From Dietzia natronolimnaea (lineage in GTDB: Bacteria; Actinomycetota; Actinomycetes; Mycobacteriales; Mycobacteriaceae): DNA of 64,000 bases. This document shows, piece after piece, positions 42,021 to 50,779 of this stretch (position 1 is the stretch's first letter; each line of letters opens with the position of its first letter). Below the pieces are notes generated by a model. The model was not told where the DNA came from and made no database searches. It saw only the letters and a program-made list of their open reading frames with translations. The stretch lies in the NCBI RefSeq assembly GCF_039525805.1, contig NZ_BAAAHZ010000019.1; one strand, written 5' to 3'. Both the position numbers and the translations under genes were made by a program.

Positions 42021-43004
42021 GTGCCGATGCCCTCGCCCCTGCCCGTGAGGGACGGGGTCGGACCGACGCGGCTCCGCGTGCCGACGGCCGGGCCGTGGGC
42101 GTCGATCGCCGAGTACGTGGTCGAGCGGTTCGATCACCTCGACCCTGCCGATCTGCACCGCCGCTTCGCCGCCGGCGATTTCGTGGGCGCCGACGCCCGC
42201 CCGGTCGGCCCCACGGCGGCCCTCGGTTCACACGAGTTCATCTGGTATCACCGCGAGGTGCCGGCGGAGGACCCGCTCCCCGTCCACGAGGAGATCGTGC
42301 ACGTCAGCGACGATCTGGTCGTGATCGACAAGCCCCACTTCCTCCCCACCACCCCGACGGGCGGGTTCCTGCGCGAGTCGGCACTCGTCCGTCTCCGCGT
42401 CCGTCTCGACAATCCCGACCTCACCCCGGTCCACCGTCTGGACCGCGCCACCGCCGGGCTGGTGATGTTCTCGGCACGCCCGTCCACACGGGGCGCCTAC
42501 CAGACCCTGTTCGAACGACGGGAGGTCGCCAAGGTCTACGAGGCTGTCTCGACGCGGCCGCCGGGCTGGGATCCGCACACGCCGGAGATCTCCGGGCGAC
42601 CGGTCCCGCTCGTCCACCGCGACCACCTCGAGAGGCTGCGAGGCCACCGACGGGTCGCCGTCCGCCCCGACCTCCCGCCGAACACCGAGACCCTCGTCGA
42701 CGTCCTCGGTGCCGGCAGGAGCGCGGCCGGGCGCCCGGTGCTACACACGATCCTGCGCCCCCGGACCGGCCGGTTGCACCAGCTGCGGGTGCACCTGGCG
42801 GCACTGGGGATCGCGATCCTGGGGGATCGCCGGTACCCCGACCTGCTGCCGGAGATCCCGGATGATCACTCCCTGCCTCTGCAGCTGCTCGCGAGGGAGC
42901 TGGCGTTCACCGACCCGCTCTCGGGTGAGCCCCGGCGATTCGTCACACGCCTGGGGTTGTCCGAGGCCCCGGTGTACGGCGACGCCAGAAGCTCAGGTGG
43001 ATGA
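42021..43004 (+). CDS. RluA-family rRNA/tRNA pseudouridine synthase
   Basis: Enzyme of 327 residues. The catalytic Asp is in VHRLDRATAGLVMF, with VVIDKPHFLPTTP before it and LRPRTGRLHQLRVHLAALGI after. Length and the N-terminal ~85-residue block fit the actinobacterial RluA group rather than RsuA. I choose GTG 42021 because GGGGAGG lies nine bases upstream; ATG 42012 and ATG 42027 are also in frame. Its last 62 bases overlap the 3' end of the convergent SRPBCC-DHFR gene. Confidence 0.85.
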   Translation: MPMPSPLPVRDGVGPTRLRVPTAGPWASIAEYVVERFDHLDPADLHRRFAAGDFVGADARPVGPTAALGSHEFIWYHREVPAEDPLPVHEEIVHVSDDLVVIDKPHFLPTTPTGGFLRESALVRLRVRLDNPDLTPVHRLDRATAGLVMFSARPSTRGAYQTLFERREVAKVYEAVSTRPPGWDPHTPEISGRPVPLVHRDHLERLRGHRRVAVRPDLPPNTETLVDVLGAGRSAAGRPVLHTILRPRTGRLHQLRVHLAALGIAILGDRRYPDLLPEIPDDHSLPLQLLARELAFTDPLSGEPRRFVTRLGLSEAPVYGDARSSGG

Positions 43005-44139
43005 CCCCACTGGGCGAGGTGGTGGACTCGATGTGGAATCGCTCCTCGAGCCCCTCCACCCCGTCCCACAGCCGTTCCCCCCGGCCCAGGATGACGGGCA
43101 CCACGACGATGTGCATGTGGTCGATCAGGTCCGCCCGGAGGAACTGACGGATCGTGCTCGCTCCCCCGCCGATGCGGACGTCCAGGCCACCTGCCAGCTC
43201 GCGCGCGGCGTCGAGCGCCGCGGCGGGGTCGGCGTCCATGAAGTGGAACGTGGTGCCCCCGTCCAGCTCCAGCGTCGGCCTGGGGTGATGGGTCAGGACG
43301 ATCACCGGGGTGTGGAAGGGCGGGGTGTCCCCCCACCAGCCACGCCACGTCTCGTCCGCCCAGGGGCCCTGCGTGGGGGAGAACTTGTTGCGGCCCATGA
43401 TCTCCGCGCCGATATCCGTGTTCCACCGGCTCGCGAACGCCTCGTCGACCCCCACCGAGGCCTCCCGGTCCCCGTGGAATCCCATGTCCTGGAAGGTCCG
43501 TGTCGGTAGCGCCCACTCCAACAACCGGTGCCCGGCGTGACCGAAGGGCGCCTCGAGGCACTGCCCCTCCCCCGTTCCGAACCCGTCCAGCGAGACGGAG
43601 AAGTTGTGGACCCGGACCAGTTGCCTCCGCACTCCCGCTTCCCCTTGCGCGTCGGCGAGCTCGGCGACATGGGCCGCCAGGTTGTCCAGGGTCTGCTCGC
43701 CACCCTCGACGGCGTGGTACTCCTGCGCCGCGCGATCGCGGAGCTCCCTCGTCGGGAACACCGTGCGGAACTCGACACGGGTCCCCCCGCCGTCGATTCG
43801 GAAGTCCAGGACGGACTCGAACGCCTCCGGATCCTCCGCGGACTCGCCGTGCAGTAGCGCGATCCGCTCCGGGGGGACGATCTCGCGCCAGGTGATCCAC
43901 TCCTGGTAGTCGGTTCCGTCCGGGCCGTGCATGACGAAGTCCCACACGCCGCCCTCGCGGAACTCGAAGGACCGGGTGGTGGTGGTGAACCCCTCCGGTC
44001 CCCACCACCGCGCCAGGTGCTGCACTTCGGTGAACGCGCGGAACACCAACTCTCGCGGCGCGTCGATGTACCTGGTGATGGCGATCTCGCGGTCCGCGGT
44101 CTCCGGCCCTGTCGGGTCACCCCGCCTGCTGTCCCCCAT
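42943..44139 (-). CDS. SRPBCC (AHSA1)-dihydrofolate-reductase-like fusion
   Basis: Two-domain protein of 398 residues. Residues 18-163 form an AHSA1/polyketide-cyclase-like domain (REIAITRYIDAPRELVFRAF, LARWWGPEGFTTTTRSFEF). Residues 175-390 form a RibD/DHFR-like reductase domain (VRVHNFSVSLDGF, NTDIGAEIMGRNKF, IGGGASTIRQFLRADLIDHM, VVPVILGRGERLW). These usually occur as separate neighbouring genes. It starts three bases after the ArsR stop, so regulator and fusion form an operon. Reaction unknown. Confidence 0.83.
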   Translation of the reverse strand: MGDSRRGDPTGPETADREIAITRYIDAPRELVFRAFTEVQHLARWWGPEGFTTTTRSFEFREGGVWDFVMHGPDGTDYQEWITWREIVPPERIALLHGESAEDPEAFESVLDFRIDGGGTRVEFRTVFPTRELRDRAAQEYHAVEGGEQTLDNLAAHVAELADAQGEAGVRRQLVRVHNFSVSLDGFGTGEGQCLEAPFGHAGHRLLEWALPTRTFQDMGFHGDREASVGVDEAFASRWNTDIGAEIMGRNKFSPTQGPWADETWRGWWGDTPPFHTPVIVLTHHPRPTLELDGGTTFHFMDADPAAALDAARELAGGLDVRIGGGASTIRQFLRADLIDHMHIVVVPVILGRGERLWDGVEGLEERFHIESTTSPSGVIHLSFWRRRTPGPRTTPGV

Positions 44140-44142
44140 GGT

Positions 44143-44481
44143 CTACTCCTCCTCGGCCCGCGCCATCTCGCGGACGTAGTCGTCCAACCTGTCGAAGCTC
44201 TCGTTCCAGAACCGCTCGAACCCGCCGACCCACTCGTGGACGGACCGGAGCCCGCCGGGGTCGAGGTGGTAGATGCGCTGCTTGCCCTCACGTCGGTCGC
44301 GCACCAGGCCGACCTCGCGGAGCACCCGCAGGTGCTTGGAGGCACCGGGCTGGGTGATCCCCAGTTCGAGCGCGACCTCGGTCGCCGGCCGCTCGCCCTC
44401 CCGCAGCAGGACCAGGATCTCCCTGCGCTGGGGTTCGGCGATCGCGTTGAACACGTCCGAGGTCGTCGCTGCCCGTGCCAT
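44143..44481 (-). CDS. ArsR-family repressor, apparently leaderless
   Basis: Winged-helix regulator of 112 residues of the SRPBCC-linked ArsR type, with no metal-binding cysteines. VFNAIAEPQRREILVLLREG and ITQPGASKHLRVLREVGLV give the HTH, and RIYHLDPGGLRSVHEWVGGF the wing and dimer helix. Start ATG 44481 is chosen because a consensus promoter places transcription at or next to this A, so the mRNA seems to have no leader. ATG 44493, four codons upstream, lies within the -10 box and is less likely. Confidence 0.88.
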   Translation of the reverse strand: MARAATTSDVFNAIAEPQRREILVLLREGERPATEVALELGITQPGASKHLRVLREVGLVRDRREGKQRIYHLDPGGLRSVHEWVGGFERFWNESFDRLDDYVREMARAEEE

Positions 44482-44516
44482 GGGCGCAATCATATTCCTA
44501 TATAGGAAACTGTCAA
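44482..44516 (-). promoter_or_regulatory. consensus promoter with palindromic operator in the spacer
   Basis: On the minus strand TTGACA (44516-44511), a 16-base spacer and TATGAT (44494-44489) form a near-ideal sigma-70-type promoter. The perfect palindrome TTCCTATATAGGAA at 44495-44508 sits inside the spacer, the usual place for a repressor to block polymerase. The expected transcription start is about 44482-44481, on the ArsR start codon. Likely autoregulated by the ArsR protein. Confidence 0.8.
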
Positions 44517-44546
44517 TGGGGAGCCCGCTCCCCCGCCTGCGCCCGC

Positions 44547-46316
44547 TCAGCAGGTGGGTGTGGGCGCCGCCCGGTTCCAGCGATCGAGGGTCCAGCTCAC
44601 GAGTTGCGGGGTCAGCGGGGAGTCCGCGGCGACCAGCCCGTTGTGATCGCGGCCGGGGTAGGTCCGGTAGTCGAGCGGCTCGCCGTCCGCGCACCGGGCG
44701 TCCACCCAGTCCTGCTGCATCGCCGGCTTGACCAACGGGTCGGCCAGCCCCTGGGCGATCAGCACCGGCGCGGGCCACGGCCCGGTCGGCGAGTTCTCCT
44801 TCAATGTCGCCCCCAGGTCGCCGTCGAGGACCGCGTCGGGGAACACCTGCTCAGGGATCTGGGTGCCCCGCACGAGGGCGGCGATCGCGTCCTTCTCGTT
44901 GAAGCACAGGTCGCCGATCCTCTCCACGCCGTGCGCGGTGCCCGGGTTGAGGTGCCCGGCCAGATCCAGCTCCGGGTAGACCTCGTTCCACGACCGCGCG
45001 ATGTAGGCGGAGACCGTCTTGCCCCCCACCTCGTCCTTGCTCAGCTCGGCGAGCGTGTAGAGGTCCGTGGCGGGAGCCATCCCGGCGATGCCCAGCAGGG
45101 TCAGCTCGGGAGCGTAGTCCTGGGCGATCTGACCGGTCCACAGCGCACCGTGCCCGCCCTGCGAGTGCCCCCAGACAACGGTGTCGCTGCTCAGCGTCAG
45201 CCCGTCGAGCTGCTGTGCCGCACGGGAGGCGTCGAGGACGTTGCGCGCCTCCACCTGTCCCACCAGGTACGGGTGCATCCCCGGGGTGCCCAGACCCACG
45301 TAGTCCGAGATCACCCCCGCCCACCCGTGCTCGGTCACCATCTCCGTGAGCGCGGCGCCCGCACCGTCGGAGAACGGGGTGGGGCTGAGGGACGGCGCGC
45401 AGCGCGGGACGATCCCGGTGGTCCCGTGCGCCACACTGAGCAGCGGGAGCGCGTCCGTGCCCCGGTCGGCCGGCGCGATGACCGTGCCACTGACGGCCAC
45501 CACGGTGTCGTCCGGCGCTGTGCTGGTGTAGAGGATGCGCCAGGCGTCGGCTCCGGCGGGGACCCCGACGCCGAGCGTCTCGGCCCGCAGCAGCACACCG
45601 GGCTCGGCGGGCAGCGGTTCGGTGGAGGTGTAGAAGTCATCGGGCGCCGGGCGGTCGTCACCGCGCAGCAGCAGGGCGCTGCCGACGGCGAGCGCGGCCA
45701 CCAGCAGGAACACCGTCACCGCGAGGATGGTCCGCCCCCACCTGCGGAGACGGCCCGATCCGGCCCGCGCGGCGGCGCGTTCCCGGCGGCGGTGGAGCAA
45801 CGGGTCCAGGAGGCCGCGGAGCCCCACGAACACCAACCACGCACCCACGCCGAACGCGATCAGCTCGATGGCCAGCACCGGCCAGACCAGGCACAGCACA
45901 CCCAACAGCACCGCGGCGGCGCCACTGAACACCCCCGCCACCCGGCGGTCGGTCTCGCTGCGGATCGCCGCGACGATCGTGTGGACACCGTGCACGATCA
46001 GCGCGGTGACCATGACCCACAGCAGGCTGCGGATACTCGCCGACTGCCAGACGAGCACCACGATCCCGGCCGCAGCCGTGGCGACTCCGGTGAGGATCCG
46101 CGCCCACCACCGCGAGTGTCCGGCGCCGTCGACGCCGAGCACCGTCGCCAGTCCGACGACGACGAGGCCGGCACCCGCCAGCCGGACGATCTCCGGGAGG
46201 GCGAGGTGGGCGAGGATCAACACCGAACCCGCGGCGATCGCCACCATTGCCAGGACGATCCCGACGACCCGCCTGGTCCGACCGGACCGATCGTCACCCA
46301 TCTCGCTCATCGTCAT
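44547..46316 (-). CDS. membrane HdeD-like domain fused to secretory-lipase-type hydrolase
   Basis: Protein of 589 residues. Residues 18-172 have about six hydrophobic segments in the HdeD/DUF308 manner (SASIRSLLWVMVTALIVHGV). Another helix lies at 195-217. Residues 228-589 are an alpha/beta hydrolase of the LIP secretory lipase group: VVWGHSQGGHGA with Ser385, GLADPLVKP with a probable Asp and GRDHNGLV with a probable His. The hydrolase would face outside the membrane. Substrate is likely an ester or lipid, not known. Confidence 0.8.
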   Translation of the reverse strand: MTMSEMGDDRSGRTRRVVGIVLAMVAIAAGSVLILAHLALPEIVRLAGAGLVVVGLATVLGVDGAGHSRWWARILTGVATAAAGIVVLVWQSASIRSLLWVMVTALIVHGVHTIVAAIRSETDRRVAGVFSGAAAVLLGVLCLVWPVLAIELIAFGVGAWLVFVGLRGLLDPLLHRRRERAAARAGSGRLRRWGRTILAVTVFLLVAALAVGSALLLRGDDRPAPDDFYTSTEPLPAEPGVLLRAETLGVGVPAGADAWRILYTSTAPDDTVVAVSGTVIAPADRGTDALPLLSVAHGTTGIVPRCAPSLSPTPFSDGAGAALTEMVTEHGWAGVISDYVGLGTPGMHPYLVGQVEARNVLDASRAAQQLDGLTLSSDTVVWGHSQGGHGALWTGQIAQDYAPELTLLGIAGMAPATDLYTLAELSKDEVGGKTVSAYIARSWNEVYPELDLAGHLNPGTAHGVERIGDLCFNEKDAIAALVRGTQIPEQVFPDAVLDGDLGATLKENSPTGPWPAPVLIAQGLADPLVKPAMQQDWVDARCADGEPLDYRTYPGRDHNGLVAADSPLTPQLVSWTLDRWNRAAPTPTC

Positions 46317-46482
46317 CCCCTCGCGGTGGGCTCAGGTCGTCGCACCGACGGCACGGACCGCCCCCGAGTGAAGATATCCGTTATCCCGGCCCGTCCTGCC
46401 GGAACCGGCTGACACTCCTCGGACGACCCCACCCGTGCGGTGGAGCGGACCGGCGTGGTGCCGCGGGGGCAGACTGGGTGCC

Positions 46483-46926
46483 ATGGACGACCTGAGAGTG
46501 GCGCCCGGCCCGGGCATCCCCGACGGCCTCCGCGTGCCCGCGGGAGAACTCCTCGAGCAGTTCTCGCGCTCCTCGGGGCCTGGCGGGCAGGGCGTCAACA
46601 CCGCGGACTCCCGCGTGCAGTTGAGCCTCGACCTGGCCAGCACCACGGCGCTGAGCGACGTCCAACGCGCCCGTGCGCTCGGCCGACTGGCCCCGTCCCT
46701 CGCCGGCACCGTCCTCACCATCGCGGCGTCGGAGCACCGGTCCCAGCGGCAGAACCGTCGGGCCGCCCGGGACCGGCTCGCGACCCTGCTCCGTGACGCA
46801 CTGGCGCCAGAGGTCGTGCGGCGGCCGACACGGCCCACCTACGGATCGAGGCTGCGGCGCCTCGACGCCAAGAGCCGGCGCTCGCAGGCCAAGGCCGGCC
46901 GCAGGCGCCCGAGCGCGTCGGACTGA
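46483..46926 (+). CDS. arfB: ArfB-like peptidyl-tRNA hydrolase
   Basis: Release-factor-domain protein of 147 residues. The catalytic GGQ is at 34-36 in RSSGPGGQGVNTADSRVQL, and the basic C-terminal tail (RLDAKSRRSQAKAGRRRP) is of the type that enters the empty mRNA channel of stalled ribosomes. Expected to free ribosomes stuck on mRNA without a stop codon. ATG 46483 gives the family length. Confidence 0.87.
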   Translation: MDDLRVAPGPGIPDGLRVPAGELLEQFSRSSGPGGQGVNTADSRVQLSLDLASTTALSDVQRARALGRLAPSLAGTVLTIAASEHRSQRQNRRAARDRLATLLRDALAPEVVRRPTRPTYGSRLRRLDAKSRRSQAKAGRRRPSASD

Positions 46927-46969
46927 ACGTCCGACGCACCGCCTGCCGGGGCGGTCGCTCTGCTGCGAC

Positions 46970-47746
46970 CTACTGGTCGGGGGTCATCCAGTGGGACAGC
47001 TGCTCGGTGGAGACCTTGGTGAGCCACATCTGCCACAGCGGGCCGAAGGACACCCGCCGCACCCCCAGGTTCCTGAGGACGGCCAGGTCCCCTGCGCCGT
47101 GGCCCTTCACGGGATGAGCGGTCACGTTGACCGGGATCGAGACCGCCCCGACGAGTCTGGTCACCTGGTCGGCGGACGTCAGCCCCACCGGGTAGACCGA
47201 GCGCGCGCCGGCCTGCTCCATCAGCACGATCCGCTCGGCCGCCTCGGCGAGCGGATCGGAGAAGACCTCTCCGCCCAGCTTGACCGCGTCGGTGCGGCCG
47301 TTGATCACGAAGGGCACACCGGCGTCGTCCGCCGCGCGGCGGGCGCCGGCGATGTAGTCGGCGTGCTCGTGCTTGTCCCGGACCCGGTCGCCCTCGCCGT
47401 GGACCACATCCTCGATGTTGGCCCCCACCGCCCCTGCCTCGAGCAACCGCGAGATCAACTCGTCCGGACCGAGCCCGTACCCGGACTCCACGTCCGCGCT
47501 CACGGGGATGTCGACCGACTCGGCGATCCTGCGCACCACCCCGAGGTACTCGCCGAAGTCCATCCGCTCACCGTCGGCGCTCCCGATGGCGTCGGCGACC
47601 GGGTGACTTCCCACGGTGAGTCCGTGGAACCCCACGTCCGCGGCGGTCCGGGCACTCCAGGTGTCCCAGACGGTCGGGAGGACCACCAGGTCACCCGAGT
47701 CGTGTAGAGCGGCCAGTTCCTGTGCCCGTGCACCCACATCGGTCAT
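46970..47746 (-). CDS. isocitrate lyase/PEP mutase-family enzyme
   Basis: TIM-barrel enzyme of 258 residues. VLPTVWDTWSARTAADVGFH, LTVGSHPVADAIG, PVSADVESGYG (metal and substrate Asp), GANIEDVVHGEGDR and VINGRTDAV are typical. This group includes carboxyvinyl-carboxyphosphonate mutase, 2-methylisocitrate lyase and oxaloacetate decarboxylase; the KKCGH loop of true isocitrate lyase is not seen. Substrate open. Confidence 0.82.
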   Translation of the reverse strand: MTDVGARAQELAALHDSGDLVVLPTVWDTWSARTAADVGFHGLTVGSHPVADAIGSADGERMDFGEYLGVVRRIAESVDIPVSADVESGYGLGPDELISRLLEAGAVGANIEDVVHGEGDRVRDKHEHADYIAGARRAADDAGVPFVINGRTDAVKLGGEVFSDPLAEAAERIVLMEQAGARSVYPVGLTSADQVTRLVGAVSIPVNVTAHPVKGHGAGDLAVLRNLGVRRVSFGPLWQMWLTKVSTEQLSHWMTPDQ

Positions 47747-48073
47747 CGTCGACGCCTCCTCGGCAGTAGCGGTCGTCCCTCGACACTAGGCCTGATGGGA
47801 CGGACGCGACACCGCCGGAACGCGCCCGCCCCGCGGGGACGGCCCGGCCCGGGACGCCCCGGTCGGGGTCCCCGCCGCCGGAAAACGCCGCGGACGCGTG
47901 CGTCGTGGGCCACAGTGCAGGGTGACGCCGAGACGATCACACAACCGCGCACGTGCACCGATCGACCACACCGGGGGGTTCTGGCCACGCCGGACCGACT
48001 CGGGTGATGATGGTGCAGGCGTGCTGATGCCGTTCCACAAGAACACGATCAGCCTGAAAAGAAAAGAGCCGAC
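47747..48073. other. 327-base gene-free divergent region upstream of icd
   Basis: Lies between the PEP-mutase-family gene (minus) and icd (plus). The last 12 bases before the icd start region are A-rich (AAAAGAAAAGAG), unusual for this genome, and supply the ribosome site. The rest is GC-rich without an obvious promoter, hairpin or RNA gene. Short frames here look like shadows. Confidence 0.5.
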
Positions 48074-50308
48074 ATGACCCCAGGCAGAACGACGATCATC
48101 TACACCCTCACCGATGAGGCCCCACGACTGGCGACGGAGGCGTTCCTCCCGGTCGTCCGCACCTTTACCGACGCCGCCGACATCGATGTCACGACGAGCG
48201 ACATCTCGGTGGCCGCCCGCATCCTGGCCGCCTTCCCGGATCGGTTGACCGACGAACAGAAGGTTCCCGACAACCTGGCCGAACTGGGACAGATGACCCA
48301 GGAACCGGGCACCAACATCATCAAGCTTCCCAACATCAGCGCCTCGGTCCCCCAGCTGAACACCGCCATCGCGGAACTCCAGGCCAAGGGCTACGACATC
48401 CCCAAGTACCCGTACGACCCGCAGACCCCCGAGGAGATCGAGGTCGCCGAGCGACTCTCCGCGTGTCTGGGCAGCGCCGTGAACCCGGTGCTCCGCCAGG
48501 GCAACTCGGACCGCCGCGCCCCGAAGGCGGTCAAGGAGTACGCCCGGGCCAACCCGCATTCGATGGGCAAGTGGTCGATGGCGTCGCAGACCCACGTCGC
48601 ACACATGACGCACGGCGACTTCTACGCCGGCGAGAAGTCGATCATCCTCGACCGCGCCTGCGATGCGCGCATGGAGGTGGTGACGCCGGACGGCGAGACC
48701 CACGTCCTCAAGACGGTGCCCCTCGAGGCCGGCGAGGTCGTCGACTCCATGTTCATGAGCAAGAAGGCGCTCCTGGAGTTCTACGAGGAGCAGCTGAACG
48801 ACGCCAAGGAGACCGGCGTCATGTTCTCGCTCCACGTCAAGGCGACCATGATGAAGGTCAGCCACCCCATCGTGTTCGGCCACGCGGTGAGGGTCTTCTA
48901 CAAGGAGGCCTTCGACAAGCACCACGACCTGTTCGACGAGCTCGGGATCAACGTCAACAACGGCATGGTCGACCTGTACGACAAGATCGAGACGCTCCCG
49001 TCCTCCAAGAAGGAGGAGATCATCGAGGATCTGCACCGGTGCCACGAGCACCGGCCGGAACTGGCGATGGTCGACTCCGCCCGCGGCATCACCAACTTCC
49101 ACTCGCCCTCGGACATCATCGTCGACGCGTCGATGCCCGCGATGATCCGCATCGGCGGGAAGATGTACGGCGCCGACGGCCGCAAGAAGGACACCAAGGC
49201 GGTCATCCCGGAGTCCACGTTCGCGCGGATCTACCAGGAGATCATCAACTTCTGCAAGACCAACGGGGCGTTCGATCCCACCACGATGGGCACCGTGCCG
49301 AACGTCGGTCTCATGGCGCAGAAGGCCGAGGAGTACGGCAGCCACGACAAGACCTTCGAGGTCCAGTACGACGGCGTCGCCAACATCGTCGACGCCGCCA
49401 CCGGCGAGGTCCTGCTCTCCCAGGACGTCGAGGCCGGCGACATCTGGCGCATGTGCACCGTCAAGGACGCGCCGATCCGCGACTGGGTGAAGCTCGCCGT
49501 GGACCGTGCGCGCGCCTCGGAGATGCCGGCCGTCTTCTGGCTCGACCCGTACCGCCCGCACGAGAACAACCTGATCACCCTGGTGAAGAAGTACCTCGCC
49601 GACCACGACACCGAGGGCCTGGACATCCAGATCATGTCCCAGGTGCGTGCCATGCGCTACACCCTTGAGCGCGCGTGGAGGGGCCTGGACACCATCTCGG
49701 TGACCGGCAACATCCTGCGCGACTACCTCACCGACCTGTTCCCGATCCTCGAACTCGGTACCAGCGCCAAGATGCTGTCGATCGTGCCCCTGATGGCGGG
49801 CGGTGGACTGTACGAGACCGGCGCGGGCGGATCGGCGCCGAAGCACGTCCAGCAGCTGGTGGAGGAGAACCACCTGCGTTGGGACTCGCTCGGCGAGTTC
49901 CTCGCGCTGGGGGCCAGCCTGGACGACCTCGGCCGGAAGGACGACAACCCCAAGGCCACGATCCTGGCCAAGACGCTCGACACGGCGACCGGCAAGCTGC
50001 TGGAGAACCGGAAGGGACCGTCCCGCGTCACCGGTGAGCTCGACAACCGGGGCAGCCAGTTCTGGCTCGCGCTGTACTGGGCCCAGGAGCTGGCCGCGCA
50101 GACCGAGGACCGGGACCTGGCGGCGCACTTCGCTCCGCTGGCGGAGAAGCTGACCGCGGACAAGGACACCATCCTCGAGGAGCTGCTGTCGGTCCAGGGC
50201 TCCAAGGTCGAGCTGGGAGGCTACTTCCAGCCCTCCGTCGACAAGCTGCGGGAGGCCATGCGCCCGAGCGAGACGTTCAACTCCGCGCTCGCGAGCCTCG
50301 GCAACTGA
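48074..50308 (+). CDS. icd: monomeric NADP-dependent isocitrate dehydrogenase
   Basis: TCA-cycle enzyme of 744 residues, the monomeric IDH type found in actinobacteria and some gamma-proteobacteria. Marks are IYTLTDEAPRLATEAFLPVV, NIIKLPNISASVPQL, RQGNSDRRAPKAVKEYARAN (isocitrate-binding), FWLDPYRPHENNL and ENHLRWDSLGEF. ATG 48074 follows an A-rich ribosome site. A hairpin follows the stop by 16 bases. Confidence 0.96.
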   Translation: MTPGRTTIIYTLTDEAPRLATEAFLPVVRTFTDAADIDVTTSDISVAARILAAFPDRLTDEQKVPDNLAELGQMTQEPGTNIIKLPNISASVPQLNTAIAELQAKGYDIPKYPYDPQTPEEIEVAERLSACLGSAVNPVLRQGNSDRRAPKAVKEYARANPHSMGKWSMASQTHVAHMTHGDFYAGEKSIILDRACDARMEVVTPDGETHVLKTVPLEAGEVVDSMFMSKKALLEFYEEQLNDAKETGVMFSLHVKATMMKVSHPIVFGHAVRVFYKEAFDKHHDLFDELGINVNNGMVDLYDKIETLPSSKKEEIIEDLHRCHEHRPELAMVDSARGITNFHSPSDIIVDASMPAMIRIGGKMYGADGRKKDTKAVIPESTFARIYQEIINFCKTNGAFDPTTMGTVPNVGLMAQKAEEYGSHDKTFEVQYDGVANIVDAATGEVLLSQDVEAGDIWRMCTVKDAPIRDWVKLAVDRARASEMPAVFWLDPYRPHENNLITLVKKYLADHDTEGLDIQIMSQVRAMRYTLERAWRGLDTISVTGNILRDYLTDLFPILELGTSAKMLSIVPLMAGGGLYETGAGGSAPKHVQQLVEENHLRWDSLGEFLALGASLDDLGRKDDNPKATILAKTLDTATGKLLENRKGPSRVTGELDNRGSQFWLALYWAQELAAQTEDRDLAAHFAPLAEKLTADKDTILEELLSVQGSKVELGGYFQPSVDKLREAMRPSETFNSALASLGN

Positions 50309-50324
50309 TCCGACCCGCCCGCCT

Positions 50325-50361
50325 CACCGCACCCATCGGCCGCGCGCCGGTGGGTGCGGTG
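50325..50361 (+). terminator. icd terminator hairpin
   Basis: CACCGCACCCA (50325-50335) pairs perfectly with TGGGTGCGGTG (50351-50361); the GC-rich loop can pair further. It starts 16 bases after the icd stop. Confidence 0.65.
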
Positions 50362-50406
50362 TCATTCGGCCCGGTGTCGTCGGGTCCGGTGTCATTCGGC
50401 CCGGTG
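50357..50406 (+). repeat. 20-base direct repeat, 30-base period
   Basis: CGGTGTCATTCGGCCCGGTG occurs at 50357-50376 and 50387-50406, between icd and dodecin. The first copy overlaps the terminator stem. Role unknown; it may be a duplication product or a binding site for a dodecin regulator. Confidence 0.6.
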
Positions 50407-50457
50407 AGGGCACCAGCCGCGATAGAGTGAGCCAGGTCACACAACCTGGAGGGCACC

Positions 50458-50664
50458 ATGAACCACGTCTACAGCGTCACCGAGATCGTCGGCTCCTCCC
50501 CCGACGGAACTGATGCCGCGATCGCCAACGCGGTCGCCGAGGCCTCCAAGTCTCTCCGCAACCTCGAGTGGTTCGAGGTGCAGTCCGTCCGCGGGAAGCT
50601 GGACGGCGACCGGGTGGCCCACTGGCAGGTGACCATCAAGGTCGGGTTCCGGCACGAGTCCTGA
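50458..50664 (+). CDS. dodecin flavin-storage protein
   Basis: Dodecameric flavin-binding protein of 68 residues. YSVTEIVGSSPDGTDAAIAN, LEWFEVQSVRG with Trp38, which stacks on the flavin, and HWQVTIKVGF are the full family pattern. It buffers free FMN or riboflavin (or CoA in some species) and protects from light damage. ATG 50458 follows GGAGG. Confidence 0.93.
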   Translation: MNHVYSVTEIVGSSPDGTDAAIANAVAEASKSLRNLEWFEVQSVRGKLDGDRVAHWQVTIKVGFRHES

Positions 50665-50779
50665 GCGTCATCGGACCCGTCCCGCGGGCCGCTCCCGCTC
50701 GGCGCCGGGCCGCTCCCCTGTCCGGCCGCATATAGTCGGACCAGGAGCTGGATTCGGTTCCCTGATGACGGGAGTCCGG

